DNA of 64,000 nt from Candidatus Methylophosphatis roskildensis. GTDB taxonomy: Bacteria; Pseudomonadota; Gammaproteobacteria; Burkholderiales; Rhodocyclaceae. Made by a program: the position numbers and the translations under genes. Location: positions 558,001 through 622,000 of the forward strand of contig JADJEV010000001.1 in the NCBI GenBank assembly GCA_016708905.1, given 5' to 3'. This document shows positions 54,951 to 63,199 of this stretch, piece after piece (position 1 is the first letter of the stretch; every line of letters begins with the position of its first letter). Below the pieces are notes generated by a model. It was not told the DNA's origin. It searched no databases and saw nothing but the letters and a program-made list of their open reading frames with translations.

Positions 54951-55550
54951 TCAGCTGTCGCGCCCGAGCCGGTAGAGGGCGAAGCTGCCGAGGAAGTTGG
55001 GTTCTTCCTCGACCGGCCTGCCCTGGTCGTCGAGCACCAACCGCTCACGCACACGCAGCCCGAGTTTTTCGCACAGCGCGTCGAAATCGACGATGGTGAA
55101 GAAGCGTACGTTCGGCGTGTCGTACCACTGGTAGGGCAGACGATCGGACACCGGCATATGGCCTTCCATGATGGCCCGGCGGTGCTTCCAGTAGGCGAAG
55201 TTGGGAAAGCTCAGGATCGCCTCCGCGCCGACCCGCAGCATTTCGCGCAGTACCTTTTCGGTACGGTGCAGCGCCTGCAGGGCATCGGACATGACAACCA
55301 CGTCGAAGCTCGCATCGCGAAAGCCGTAGAGGCCCTGCTCGAGGTCGATCTGCAGCACACTGATGCCGTTCCTGACACAGCCGAGCACGCGTTCGGGGTC
55401 GTTCTCGACCCCGTAACCGACGGCGCCGCGCGTCTCACGCAGGTGGGCGAGCAGTTCGCCATCGCCGCAGCCCAGGTCGAGCACGCGGGCGTCCTGGGGC
55501 ACCCAGGAGGCGATGACCTGGTAGTCGAGTCGGTCGGGAGCGAGCATCAT
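54951..55550 (-). CDS. metW: Methionine biosynthesis protein MetW
   Basis: A 199-residue SAM-methyltransferase fold protein: RLDYQVIASWVPQDARVLDL, GCGDGELLAHL, DVVVMSDALQALHRTEKVLR, and SFPNFAYWKHR, all specific to MetW. MetW pairs with MetX and is needed for homoserine acylation in many proteobacteria. It is 4 bases downstream of metX. Confidence 0.95.
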   Translation of the reverse strand: MMLAPDRLDYQVIASWVPQDARVLDLGCGDGELLAHLRETRGAVGYGVENDPERVLGCVRNGISVLQIDLEQGLYGFRDASFDVVVMSDALQALHRTEKVLREMLRVGAEAILSFPNFAYWKHRRAIMEGHMPVSDRLPYQWYDTPNVRFFTIVDFDALCEKLGLRVRERLVLDDQGRPVEEEPNFLGSFALYRLGRDS

Positions 55551-55554
55551 CGCC

Positions 55555-56700
55555 TCACACGCGAATGTTGTCGAAGTAGGCGCGCATCACCGCATGGTAC
55601 TGCGCATATTCCATCAGAAACGAATCGTGGCCGTGGGGGCTGGCGATCTCGGCATAGGTCACGTCCTTGCGCGCGTCGAGCAGCGCGGTGACGATCTCGC
55701 GCGAGCGCGCGGGCGAGAAACGCCAGTCGGTGGTGAACGAGACGACGAGAAACTTGGCCAGCGCGCGGGCCATCGTGGCCGACAGGTCGCCGTCGCATTC
55801 GCGCGCCGGGTCGAAGTAGTCGAGCGCCTTGGTCATCAGCAGATAGGTGTTGGCGTCGAAGTAGGTGGCGAAGCGGTCGCCCTGGTAGCGCAGGTAGGAT
55901 TCGATCTGGAACTCGACGTCGTAGTCGAAGTTGAGTCGTTCGCCACGCAGCTCACGGCCGAACTTGGCCGCCATCGAATCGTCCGACAGATACGTGATGT
56001 GGCCGAGCATGCGCGCCAGGCGCAGTCCGCGCCGCGGCACCACACCGAAATCGTAATAGTGACCGTCGTGAAACTCCGGATCGGTGAGAATGGCCTGCCG
56101 CGCGACGTCGTTGAAGGCAATGTTCTGCGCCGTCAGTCGCGGCGCCGCGGCGATGACCAGCGCGTGGCGCACGCGCTGCGGATAGGTGATGCTCCAGCGC
56201 AGCGCCTGCATGCCGCCCAGACTGCCGCCCATCACCGCCGCCCAGCTATCAATTCCCAGCAGATCGGTCAGGCGCGCCTGCGAATGCACCCAGTCGATCA
56301 CGGTGACGATCGGGAACTCCGCACCCCACGGTCTGCCGGTTTGCCGATTGATGGTCTTCGGTCCTGTCGAACCGTGGCAACCGCCCAGATTGTTGACACC
56401 GACGACGAAGAACTTGTCGGTGTCGAGCGGCTTGCCTGGACCGACCAGGTTGTTCCACCAACCCAGGTTATTCGGATCGTCGGCGTAAGTACCGGCCACG
56501 TGGTGCGAGCCGGACAGCGCATGGCAGACCAGCACCGCGTTGGACTTGGCGGCGTTCAAGCTACCGTAGGTTTCGTACACCAGGTCATACGCCGGCACGA
56601 CGCCACCGCTGCGCAAAGCGAGCGGCTGGTCGAAATGCGCACGCAGCACGGTGACGTTGCCGATGCCTGTCGCAGCTTGGTCCAAGATTCGTTCCGTCAA
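55555..56700 (-). CDS. metX: Homoserine O-acyltransferase MetX
   Basis: About 381 residues, alpha/beta hydrolase fold. Motifs: YDLVYETYGSLNAAKSNAVL, CHALSGSHHVAG, nucleophile Ser in MGGSLGGMQAL, and the C-terminal His in SPHGHDSFL. It acylates homoserine (acetyl or succinyl) in Met synthesis. The open frame starts at GTG 56784, but that part is domain VI of an inserted group II intron and a terminator; TTG 56700 or TTG 56688 is the likely start. No good ribosome site is seen. Confidence 0.88.
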   Translation of the reverse strand: MTERILDQAATGIGNVTVLRAHFDQPLALRSGGVVPAYDLVYETYGSLNAAKSNAVLVCHALSGSHHVAGTYADDPNNLGWWNNLVGPGKPLDTDKFFVVGVNNLGGCHGSTGPKTINRQTGRPWGAEFPIVTVIDWVHSQARLTDLLGIDSWAAVMGGSLGGMQALRWSITYPQRVRHALVIAAAPRLTAQNIAFNDVARQAILTDPEFHDGHYYDFGVVPRRGLRLARMLGHITYLSDDSMAAKFGRELRGERLNFDYDVEFQIESYLRYQGDRFATYFDANTYLLMTKALDYFDPARECDGDLSATMARALAKFLVVSFTTDWRFSPARSREIVTALLDARKDVTYAEIASPHGHDSFLMEYAQYHAVMRAYFDNIRV

Positions 56701-56703
56701 ATG

Positions 56704-56740
56704 AAAAAACCCAACCGGCGGACAGGCGGGGCTGGGTTTC
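56704..56740 (-). terminator. Terminator-like hairpin in the metX leader
   Basis: Minus strand AAACCCAGCC pairs with GGTTGGGTTT (10 bp, one G-U), followed by TTT, ending three bases before the TTG start of metX. It either ended the gene that lay upstream before the intron arrived or attenuates metX. Confidence 0.65.
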
Positions 56741-56794
56741 TTGCCCTCGCTTTGTCGGGTAAGGATGACGCATTGCTGCGTCACCCTCCCCTAA

Positions 56795-56828
56795 GAACCG
56801 GGCATGCGAGTTTCCCCGCACCCGGCTC
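56795..56828 (-). ncRNA. Group II intron domain V (intron B)
   Basis: A 34-base hairpin on the minus strand starting GAGCCGGGTGCGG, with a GAAA tetraloop and ending GCCCGGTTC. It has the AGC catalytic triad at the base, as in bacterial intron domain V. Confidence 0.88.
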
Positions 56829-56848
56829 GAGCCTCTACGAAGCCCCTG

Positions 56849-57963
56849 TTAAAAGGGGCCGGTACGCAACTTAAAACCGTTGGCGTGAATCTGCCGGTGA
56901 CAGTTCGGATGCAGTAATACCAGATTGCGCAACCTGTCGTCGCCGCCCTGTTCCCGCGGGATCCGATGGTGAAGATGCCACCCGGTTTCCGACGTGATGA
57001 GCTGATCGCACAACTCGCAACGCTTGTTCTGGCACCACCAGAGGTGCAGCAGCTTCTGCCGTCCGCTCAAGGATCCTTGCATCTTCAGACCGAGGCGGTC
57101 TTCGAAGTAGGTTTCCCATTGCGGGTCGAACGGATTCGCCGCACCCTTGATTTTCGCGCGCCGACGAATCTTCGTATCGCTGGCTTTCACCAGCGCCCGC
57201 GTCACCCGTCGGCCTTCCGAGTCCGTGGTTCGGGCGCCAAACACCCAGTGCCTGGCACCGATTGTCCCAAAGTATTTCGCTTTGGTCCAACCCGCGCTCT
57301 TGTTCGGGTGCCTGCGTTTCGCCCATTGCCACGTCTTCTGCCAAAGCCAGGCATCGATTTTGGCGAAAGTCTGTGACGCACTGACCTCCCGGTGATAATT
57401 CGCCCAACCCCGAATGACCGGATTGAGCAGGAAGATCAGCGCCTCTTGCGGCGCGGTCTTTTGCGCCGCAAAGATCGACTTGACCTTGGCCATGAAGGCT
57501 TGGACGTTCTTCTTCGAAGGCGTGATGGGGATGGCCTCCTTGAACTTCCGCACCGTCTGGCCCAGGAAATCGAACCCTTCTGCGACATGCGTGATCCGGG
57601 TCTTCTCCGGGGAGAGCTCCAGACCTCGGGTGGCCAGAAATGCCGCCACCAACGGTTTGACTTCGTTTTCCAGCAGCTCTTGTGAGCTGCCGGTGATCAC
57701 GAAGTCGTCCGCATAGCGCACGAAATTCACCTTGGTCTTGCCGGCCTTGTGGTTTCCCTTCGACCCGAATCGGGCCTCCAGTACTGCCTCCAGTCCGTCC
57801 AAGGCACAATTGGCCAACGTCGGCGAGATGATTCCCCCTTGCGGGGTCCCCGCTTCCGTCGGAAAGAGTCTTCCGGTTTCGATGTATCCGGCCTTCAGCC
57901 ATTTCCGGAGGATCTCGCGGTCCAGGGGGACGTTTGAGACCAGCCAGTCGTGGCTGATGTGGT
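56849..57963 (-). CDS. Intron B reverse transcriptase/maturase, C-terminal exon (RT-X-HNH)
   Basis: Continues from the N-terminal part at 62626-63199. Contains RT motifs AGTPQGGIISPTLANCALDG and the catalytic FVRYADDFVITG, the maturase X region (NPVIRGWANYHREV) and an HNH endonuclease with CELCDQLITSETGWHLHHR and HPNCHRQIHANGF. Joined to the other part across the intron A sites (TTC G | AC CAC) the total is 1689 bases, an exact 562 codons plus stop. The open frame beyond 57963 is intron A sequence. Confidence 0.88.
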
Positions 57964-58017
57964 GGTGGGTAGAGACGGGCCTTGAGGTTTGCCCTCTTGT
58001 ACCCGTCCCCCCTCGCA

Positions 58018-58050
58018 GAACCCGCCGTGCGGAATTACCGCAACGGGCTC
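58018..58050 (-). ncRNA. Group II intron domain V (intron A)
   Basis: A 33-base hairpin on the minus strand starting GAGCCCGTTGCGG, loop TAAT, ending CGGCGGGTTC; it follows the RT stop by 26 bases and precedes a domain VI-like stem. Confidence 0.8.
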
Positions 58051-58076
58051 CCCAGGTTGCACTCGTCGGGTGCGCG

Positions 58077-58885
58077 TCACACCGTCGCATGGCATGTCGA
58101 AACCGCATAAGGCAGTTCAAACCAGGATCGACTCTTGAGGTAGCTCCAGTACATGCGATGGCGCTGACTGCGTCGTCGCAGCGTAAGGCTCCATTGCCGG
58201 GCCACCGCTCGACGGATGGCGTCGAGTTTCGGTTTGCAGTGATGCAGCCCAAAGTACTGATAGAAGCCGCGCAGCATCGAGGTTAGCTGACGCTGTTGGT
58301 CACGTCGCTTCCAGTGCATATGCCTCTTGAGCCAGTCCTTGGTCTTGGCCAAGAACTTTCGGCAGCTTTTTACGCAAGGTATCCGCACCAAGGCAAACTT
58401 GCCGCCTCGGTCGACTCCGCAGACGTGCTTGAAACCCAGGAAGTCAAACGTTTCCGGCTTTTCGCCGGTCTTCTCCAGGTCGGTCCGCACGAAGCGCCCA
58501 AAGCGCATCAGCCGCGTCTTCTCTTCCGCCAATTCCAAGCCGAATTTCCCGAACCGCTTCCTCAGGCCCTTTTCGAACCCTTCCGCATCGCGCCGGTATT
58601 GGAAATTCACCACGAAGTCATCGGCGAACCTCGTCAGGTATACCTCCCCTGGCACCACGGCTTGACCCTCTTCTCAAACCAGAGATCCAGCACATAGTGC
58701 AGGTAGATATTTGCCAAGATCGGGCTGATCGGCCCGCCTTGCGGCGATCCTTCTTCAGTTCGCGTCACGACACCTCCCGCCATGAAGCCCGCTTTCAGCC
58801 ATTTGCCAATCAGGCGCAGGATGACCGGGTCTCCAATCCGATGGGCCACCATCTGCTGTAGCCAATCATGCTGGATGTGATTGAA
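58077..58885 (-). pseudogene. Intron A reverse transcriptase, C-terminal part (frameshifted)
   Basis: Continues the N-terminal part at 61627-62115. It reads FNHIQHDWLQQMVAHRIGDP, EEGSPQGGPISPILANIYLH, then a one-base deficit in the G run at 58646-58649 and on into LTRFADDFVVNFQ (the active site) and maturase-type helices. Without the recombinase element the gene is 1298 bases, one short of 433 codons. No HNH domain follows. Stop at 58077 just before domain V. Confidence 0.85.
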
Positions 58886-59388
58886 GGAAACCCCGACACA
58901 CTACCCATCACGAGGATCTTCCTCCAAGCGTCACCATCACTCGATCGCGTCATGCCTTCGAAGGTCAGCGCCTCGCCGTACACGGGCTCGTTCATCGGCA
59001 GGGTCGTGCGCAGTTGCTCTTGGTCTTGCCCGACGGCAGTCGATCGCTCATTCCGACCGAATGGACGGATCTTCACGGATCGCAGTGCAGCGCACCAGCT
59101 GACCTGACCAGTCACAGCCTCGCTCTTCTTTCGGATTTGCTGCATGCACGCACCATCGTGGATGCTCTGCTGCGTCGCCTTCCCGCACCAGGGCAGGAGA
59201 CGGACCAGCGTCCCAGAAAGGAGCGCCAGCATGATGCAACTGAGTCTGAGCATTGTGGAGGATCCAATCCCCGACAGCAGCGCGTGGAAGCAAATAGGCG
59301 AGGAACAGCAGAAGGTCGTCATCGAGGTATTGGCTCGGCTGATCGTGCAGGCAGCACTGCCCCAACCAAGCGAGGTGCAAGCTCATGA
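58885..59388 (+). CDS. Accessory protein of the recombinase element, start codon only in the circle
   Basis: An open frame (167 codons) that begins at the element's left boundary after an in-frame TGA at 58882. It reads PPSVTITRSRHAFEGQRLAV, LLLVLPDGSRSLIPTEWTDL and LSDLLHARTIVDALLRRL, which looks like a genuine small domain, perhaps DUF5372-like (from memory). In the integrated form the only usual start is TTG 59014, past the conserved beginning. In the circular form ATG 61611 (MKPRP) is fused in frame across the AA core. The last part overlaps the 53-residue ORF and may be longer than the real protein. Its stop overlaps the recombinase ATG (ATGA). Confidence 0.55.
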   Translation, partial: RKPRHTTHHEDLPPSVTITRSRHAFEGQRLAVHGLVHRQGRAQLLLVLPDGSRSLIPTEWTDLHGSQCSAPADLTSHSLALLSDLLHARTIVDALLRRLPAPGQETDQRPRKERQHDATESEHCGGSNPRQQRVEANRRGTAEGRHRGIGSADRAGSTAPTKRGASS

Positions 59389-59392
59389 CTGA
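59231..59392 (+). CDS. Small protein preceding the recombinase (53 residues)
   Basis: Starts MMQLSLSIVEDPIPDSSAWK with AGGAG 9 bases upstream; the second half (EEQQKVVIEVLARLIVQAAL) is a helical segment. Overlaps the recombinase start by 8 bases. Similar very short ORFs accompany such recombinases in other genomes as far as I recall; role unknown, perhaps a directionality or cofactor protein. Confidence 0.6.
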   Translation: MMQLSLSIVEDPIPDSSAWKQIGEEQQKVVIEVLARLIVQAALPQPSEVQAHD

Positions 59393-61597
59393 CGACAGCA
59401 AGATCAAGCCGGCCCACAGACAACGCGGCGCCTTCGGGTACGTACGGCAATCCACGCCGGCGCAAGTCGAGCATAACCGGGAGTCGACCGAACGGCAGTA
59501 TGCGTTGGCCGATCGCGCCATGGAATTAGGCTGGTCCCGCGAACAGGTGACCGTCGTCGACGAGGACCTTGGCCTCTCGGGTTCAAGCACGGACAAGCGT
59601 TCGGGCTTCGCCCGCCTCATCGCTGCGGTGGCGATGCGGCTCGTCGGCATCGTGCTCGGTCTGGAAGTGTCACGTCTTGCACGCAACAATGCCGACTGGT
59701 ACCACTTGCTCGACCTGTGTGCGATGACCGATACACTGATCGGCGATGCCGACGGTCTATACCATCCGGCGTGGTTCAATGACCGGCTGCTGCTCGGGCT
59801 CAAGGGCACCATGAGTGAGGCCGAGCTGCATATCATCCGCGCACGTCTGGAAGGCGGTATTCGCAACAAGGCCGCCCGGGGCGAACTGCGCCGCGGATTG
59901 CCCACAGGTTTCATCTGGGGGAGGAAGACGGCGAGGTATTGCTGCATCCCGACGAGGCCGTCAGGCAGGCGATACGCTGTGTCTTCGAGCGCTTCGCCGA
60001 ACTCGGCTCGGCGCGCCGTGTCTGGTTGTGGTTGCGCGGCGAAGGCCTGTCGTTTCCAGCGCAATACAACAACTATGGCAACGAAATCCGTTGGGGGACT
60101 CCGACCTATACGGCTATTCACGGCATACTCACCAATCCCGTCTATGCCGGCGCGTACGTCTATGGCAAGAGCCGCCACGAACGCGTCCTCGACGAGGCGG
60201 GTAAGATCAAGAAGCGCAGCCGCAAGTTGCCCCAATCGCAATGGGCCGTTCTGATCCACGAGCATCACGAAGGTTATATCGACCGAGCCACCTATGAAGC
60301 CAACCAGGCACGCCTGGGGACCAATATACGGCCCCGAGCGCATCAGCCCGGAGGGGCCGTGAGAGAGGGTGCGGCCCTGTTGCAAGGCATTGCCACTTGC
60401 GGTCACTGTGGCCGCAAACTGCGCACCCAATATCCCGGGCGAAATGCGCGTCCCGGCTATTACTGCGCTGGCGAGAACGTCGTCAACGGCCGCGGTGTCC
60501 ACTGCCTGAACATCGGCGGCATGCAAATCGACCAGGCCGTCGCCGATAGCCTTCTTGAAGCTCTCAAGCCAGCTGCCTTGGAGGCGGCGCTACAGGCTAC
60601 GCAACAACTCGAATCTGACCACCATGCGGCGCTGGCACAGTGGCGTATGACAGTGGAAAGGGTGCGCTACGAAGCGCAACGTGCCGAGCGTCGGTATCGT
60701 GCTGTCGATGCCGAGAACCGGCTTGTCGCGCGCGGGCTGGAAGCCGAATGGGAACTGCGCTTGAGTGAGCTCGAGCAGGCGCAAACCGAACTCGCCCGCA
60801 AGCGCCAGTTGCGGCCCCATACATTGAGTCCCGAAGAGCGTCAGCGCATCGGCGCACTCGGCGCCGATCTCAAGCGCGTCTGGGCCGCGCCGACGACCAC
60901 CGATCGCGACAAGAAGGAGTTGCTGCGCACGCTGCTCGAAGAAGTGATTATTACCGTGCAACGCGACGAATGGCGCGCCCATCTGACGCTGCGTTGGAGA
61001 GGCGGCATGATCAGCGAAATCGATGTCCATTTGCCACGCCTCAATCCCGCTCGCATACACACCGACGAAGACACCGTCGAGCTCGTTCGACGGCTCGCCG
61101 CTCACTACCCGGATGGCCTCATCGCGGGCATCCTCAATCGTCAAGGCCGCAAGACGGTCCGCGGTGAGCGCTTCAGCGCAAACCAGGTGGGCAGCCTGCG
61201 GCGGTATCGCGACATTGCGCGCTTCGAGCCGCCCGCAGAGCCCCCAAAAGGCGAACTGGTAACGATCGCCGGCGCGGCCGACATTCTGCAGGTTGCCCCT
61301 TCCACAATTCACCGCTGGCTCGCCGAGGGATTGATCGCTGGCGAACAACTTACCCCGGGTGCGCCGTGGCGTATTCGCATCACGGACGAGTTGCGCGCAC
61401 GATTCGTCGAAGAGCCGCCCGAAGGCTACGTGGCAATGCTCGAAGCCACTCTGCTACTCGGCGTTTCGCGCCAGACCGTGTTGCAGCGTGTAAAGCGCGG
61501 CGAACTTGACGCCGTTCACGTCATCCGAGGAAGAAGAAAAGGCATACGAATCAGGATTATAGACGACCAGCCTGACCTATTCACTCAAAAATCATGA
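59385..61597 (+). pseudogene. Large serine recombinase with two C-terminal HTH modules (one-base frameshift)
   Basis: Catalytic resolvase domain with the nucleophile in AFGYVRQSTP and the motif EVSRLARNNADWYHLLDL, LKGTMSEAELHIIRARL. A G5 run at 59917-59921 is one base short: the frame at 59385-59920 ends GFIWG and the rest (EEDGEVLLHPDEAVRQAIRC on) is in the -1 frame. Then come the recombinase domain, a zinc ribbon (ATCGHCGRKLRT...YYC), a coiled coil, and two HTH units (TIAGAADILQVAPSTIHRWL; AMLEATLLLGVSRQTVLQRV). Total 2213 bases, one less than 738 codons. Confidence 0.85.
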
Positions 61598-61626
61598 CAA
61601 CGGGTGCAGTATGAAGCCACGTCCAA

Positions 61627-62115
61627 ATATCCTCGGATGTCGGCCTCGAACAAGTGTCCCACCTTCTTCGTCACGATCACCGCGCGCAACGCCCGTAGGG
61701 CGTCGTGCGGGTTACGTCCTGGCCGGAATCCGTACGAGCATTCCAGGAAATCCGCCTCGAACACCGCTTCCAATATCCGCGCAACCGCTCTCTGCAGCAG
61801 GCGATCTTCAACCGTCGGAATTCCTAACGGCCTCGTACCTTCCTTGCCGGGACCCTTCGGGATATCCACGCGGCGTACCGGTGGCGCTCGATAGGCCCCT
61901 TGCTTCAAGCGTTCGCACAGATCCCGGACCCGTCTGTCCAAGTCTCGTTCAAACTCCTTCGTCGTCTCTCCATCGACCCCGCTTGCGCCTCGCCGATTCA
62001 TCTGCTTCCAGGTCTCTTGCAGAAACTCCGGCGTGATCAGATGCGCCAACGAAGTGAAGCGCAGCTTCGGATTCGATTTCGCTTTCCCAACGATCTGGTC
62101 CAGTTGTGTGGACAT
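61627..62115 (-). pseudogene. Intron A reverse transcriptase, N-terminal part
   Basis: ATG 62115 gives MSTQLDQIVGKAKSNPKLRF, then LAHLITPEFLQETWKQMNRR, GASGVDGETTKEFERDL, RRVDIPKGPGKEGTRPLGIP and YGFRPGRNPHDALRALRAVI, ending FEADIRGY at the recombinase element. This is the finger/palm start of a group II RT. Interrupted, hence non-functional as it stands. Confidence 0.88.
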
Positions 62116-62625
62116 TCTTTTCCAACCTCTGCGTGCAGGGAATGTTTCCCCAGACCAGCTACTCAACCTGCCCCGCCCCTTCCCCATGTACGCGGCTTTC
62201 CCGCGCTCCGAGTACTACTGGCGAGTCCGACTTCCACCGTCGCGTTTGTCTCCCTCAGGATGGTCCTTTCGGTCAACATACTCGGTCCGTTATGGCCAGA
62301 CCAAGACGGCGGTGGATCTCCCAGGTGCCATGACGCTTCCATTTCTGACCATGCCGTGCTCTCAGACCCCGCCGGAGTCTCCAGCGACCATCGCCCGTAG
62401 CGGTCGCCTACTGTTGCCTTCCAGGTATTCGACCCTGTCGGCCTCCGGATGTATCACGAGGCTCCATCGCTTCACTTGCGTTACGGCCTGGTCATCGCTC
62501 TGTCTACGCTTAACTCATGTCGTTACCTTCATGAGCCCAAGACTCGATTCCCGGTGGGGTGGCTCTTCCCCCTTGCCGGGGCGGGAATCTCACCCGCTGA
62601 AAGCGCCGGGCTTAACCTGGCGCAC
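62116..62625 (-). ncRNA. Intron A 5' ribozyme domains (I-III)
   Basis: 510 bases between the GTGCGCC intron end and the RT ATG. Only the 5' motif is certain; the fold was not worked out. Open frames on the plus strand here are shadows. Confidence 0.6.
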
Positions 62626-63199
62626 CGAAGCAGCCTTTGATATCCCCCTCCAGCACCCACTCTGCCTTGTCGTGACCCGACAGAATCGTATGACACTGTT
62701 TGATCGCGTCGGCCGTGGAACGCTCAGGCCGGAACCCATAGGAGTTCCGGTCGCCAAGCGTCTCCGCGACCGGCGCGAGGGCGAGCAGATACAACGCCTG
62801 CATCGCCCGATCGTGTAGCGTCGGGATGCCCAGAGGGCGTTTCTTGCCATTGGTTTTCGGGATATACACCCTTCTCAGTGGCAACGGCTGATAGCCGCGC
62901 CGACCGAGTGCTTCGATGGCTTGCCGCTTCGCCACGGGCGTCGACCAGGTTGCTCGATCGACGCCCGGCGTATTCTTGCCTTGGTTCTCAGTCACTCGCT
63001 TGACGGCGATGGCTTTGCCGCTGAACGAGCGGGTCAGAAACCGTTGCAGGGTTTTCACCCTGCGCCAGTCGCCGGCCTGGGTTGCCTTCACAATACGCGC
63101 CTGCAGCCGCCTCACGGTTCCATGCAATCGGCTCCAGTCGAACTGGTGCCAGTCACACGGGGCCATGGAGGCCGCAGACGCCCGATTCGGCGTGCTCAC
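62626..63199 (-). CDS. Intron B reverse transcriptase/maturase, N-terminal exon
   Basis: GTG 63199 has AAAGGAGG 7 bases upstream. Sequence includes DWSRLHGTVRRLQARIVKAT, TENQGKNTPGVDRATWSTP, RRVYIPKTNGKKRPLGIPTL and NSYGFRPERSTADAIKQCHT, ending EGDIKGCF where intron A begins. Together with 56849-57963 it gives a full RT-X-HNH protein of 562 residues that needs splicing of intron A to be made. Confidence 0.88.

Larger units (their letters stand above)
58886..61624 (+). mobile_element. Serine-recombinase element inserted in the intron A RT gene
   Basis: 2739 bases. Left junction GATTG-AA-GGAAACC (AA at 58884-58885), right junction CACGTCC-AA-ATATCC (AA at 61625-61626). Removing the element and one AA gives GATTGAAATATCC, which restores the RT reading (GYFNHIQ). 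There are no terminal inverted repeats, as expected for a large serine recombinase with a 2-bp crossover. It contains three overlapping plus-strand ORFs. Confidence 0.85.
57964..62625 (-). mobile_element. Group II intron A, inserted in the RT gene of intron B
   Basis: 5' end GTGCGCCAGGTTAAGCCCGG at 62625, 3' end ...CTACCCACC at 57964 with the presumed branch A 7 bases inside. Domain V is at 58018-58050. The flanks rejoin as GGCTGCTTCG | ACCACATCAG, restoring GCF-DHISHDWL of the host RT. It carries its own RT gene, itself split by a recombinase element. Confidence 0.88.

Noticed and set aside
56701..56784. N-terminal extension of MetX from GTG 56784
   Set aside because: The DNA is intron B domain VI plus a terminator hairpin; family alignment by eye starts near residue 29-33 of that frame.
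56741..56870. Riboswitch (SAM-type) in the metX leader
   Set aside because: The structured sequence there is explained by group II intron domains V and VI and the RT gene end.
59911..59925. Programmed -1 frameshift in the recombinase
   Set aside because: A G5 run lacks the usual slippery heptamer and downstream pseudoknot that I could identify, and a similar one-base deficit occurs in RT-A; decay or a base-calling error is simpler.
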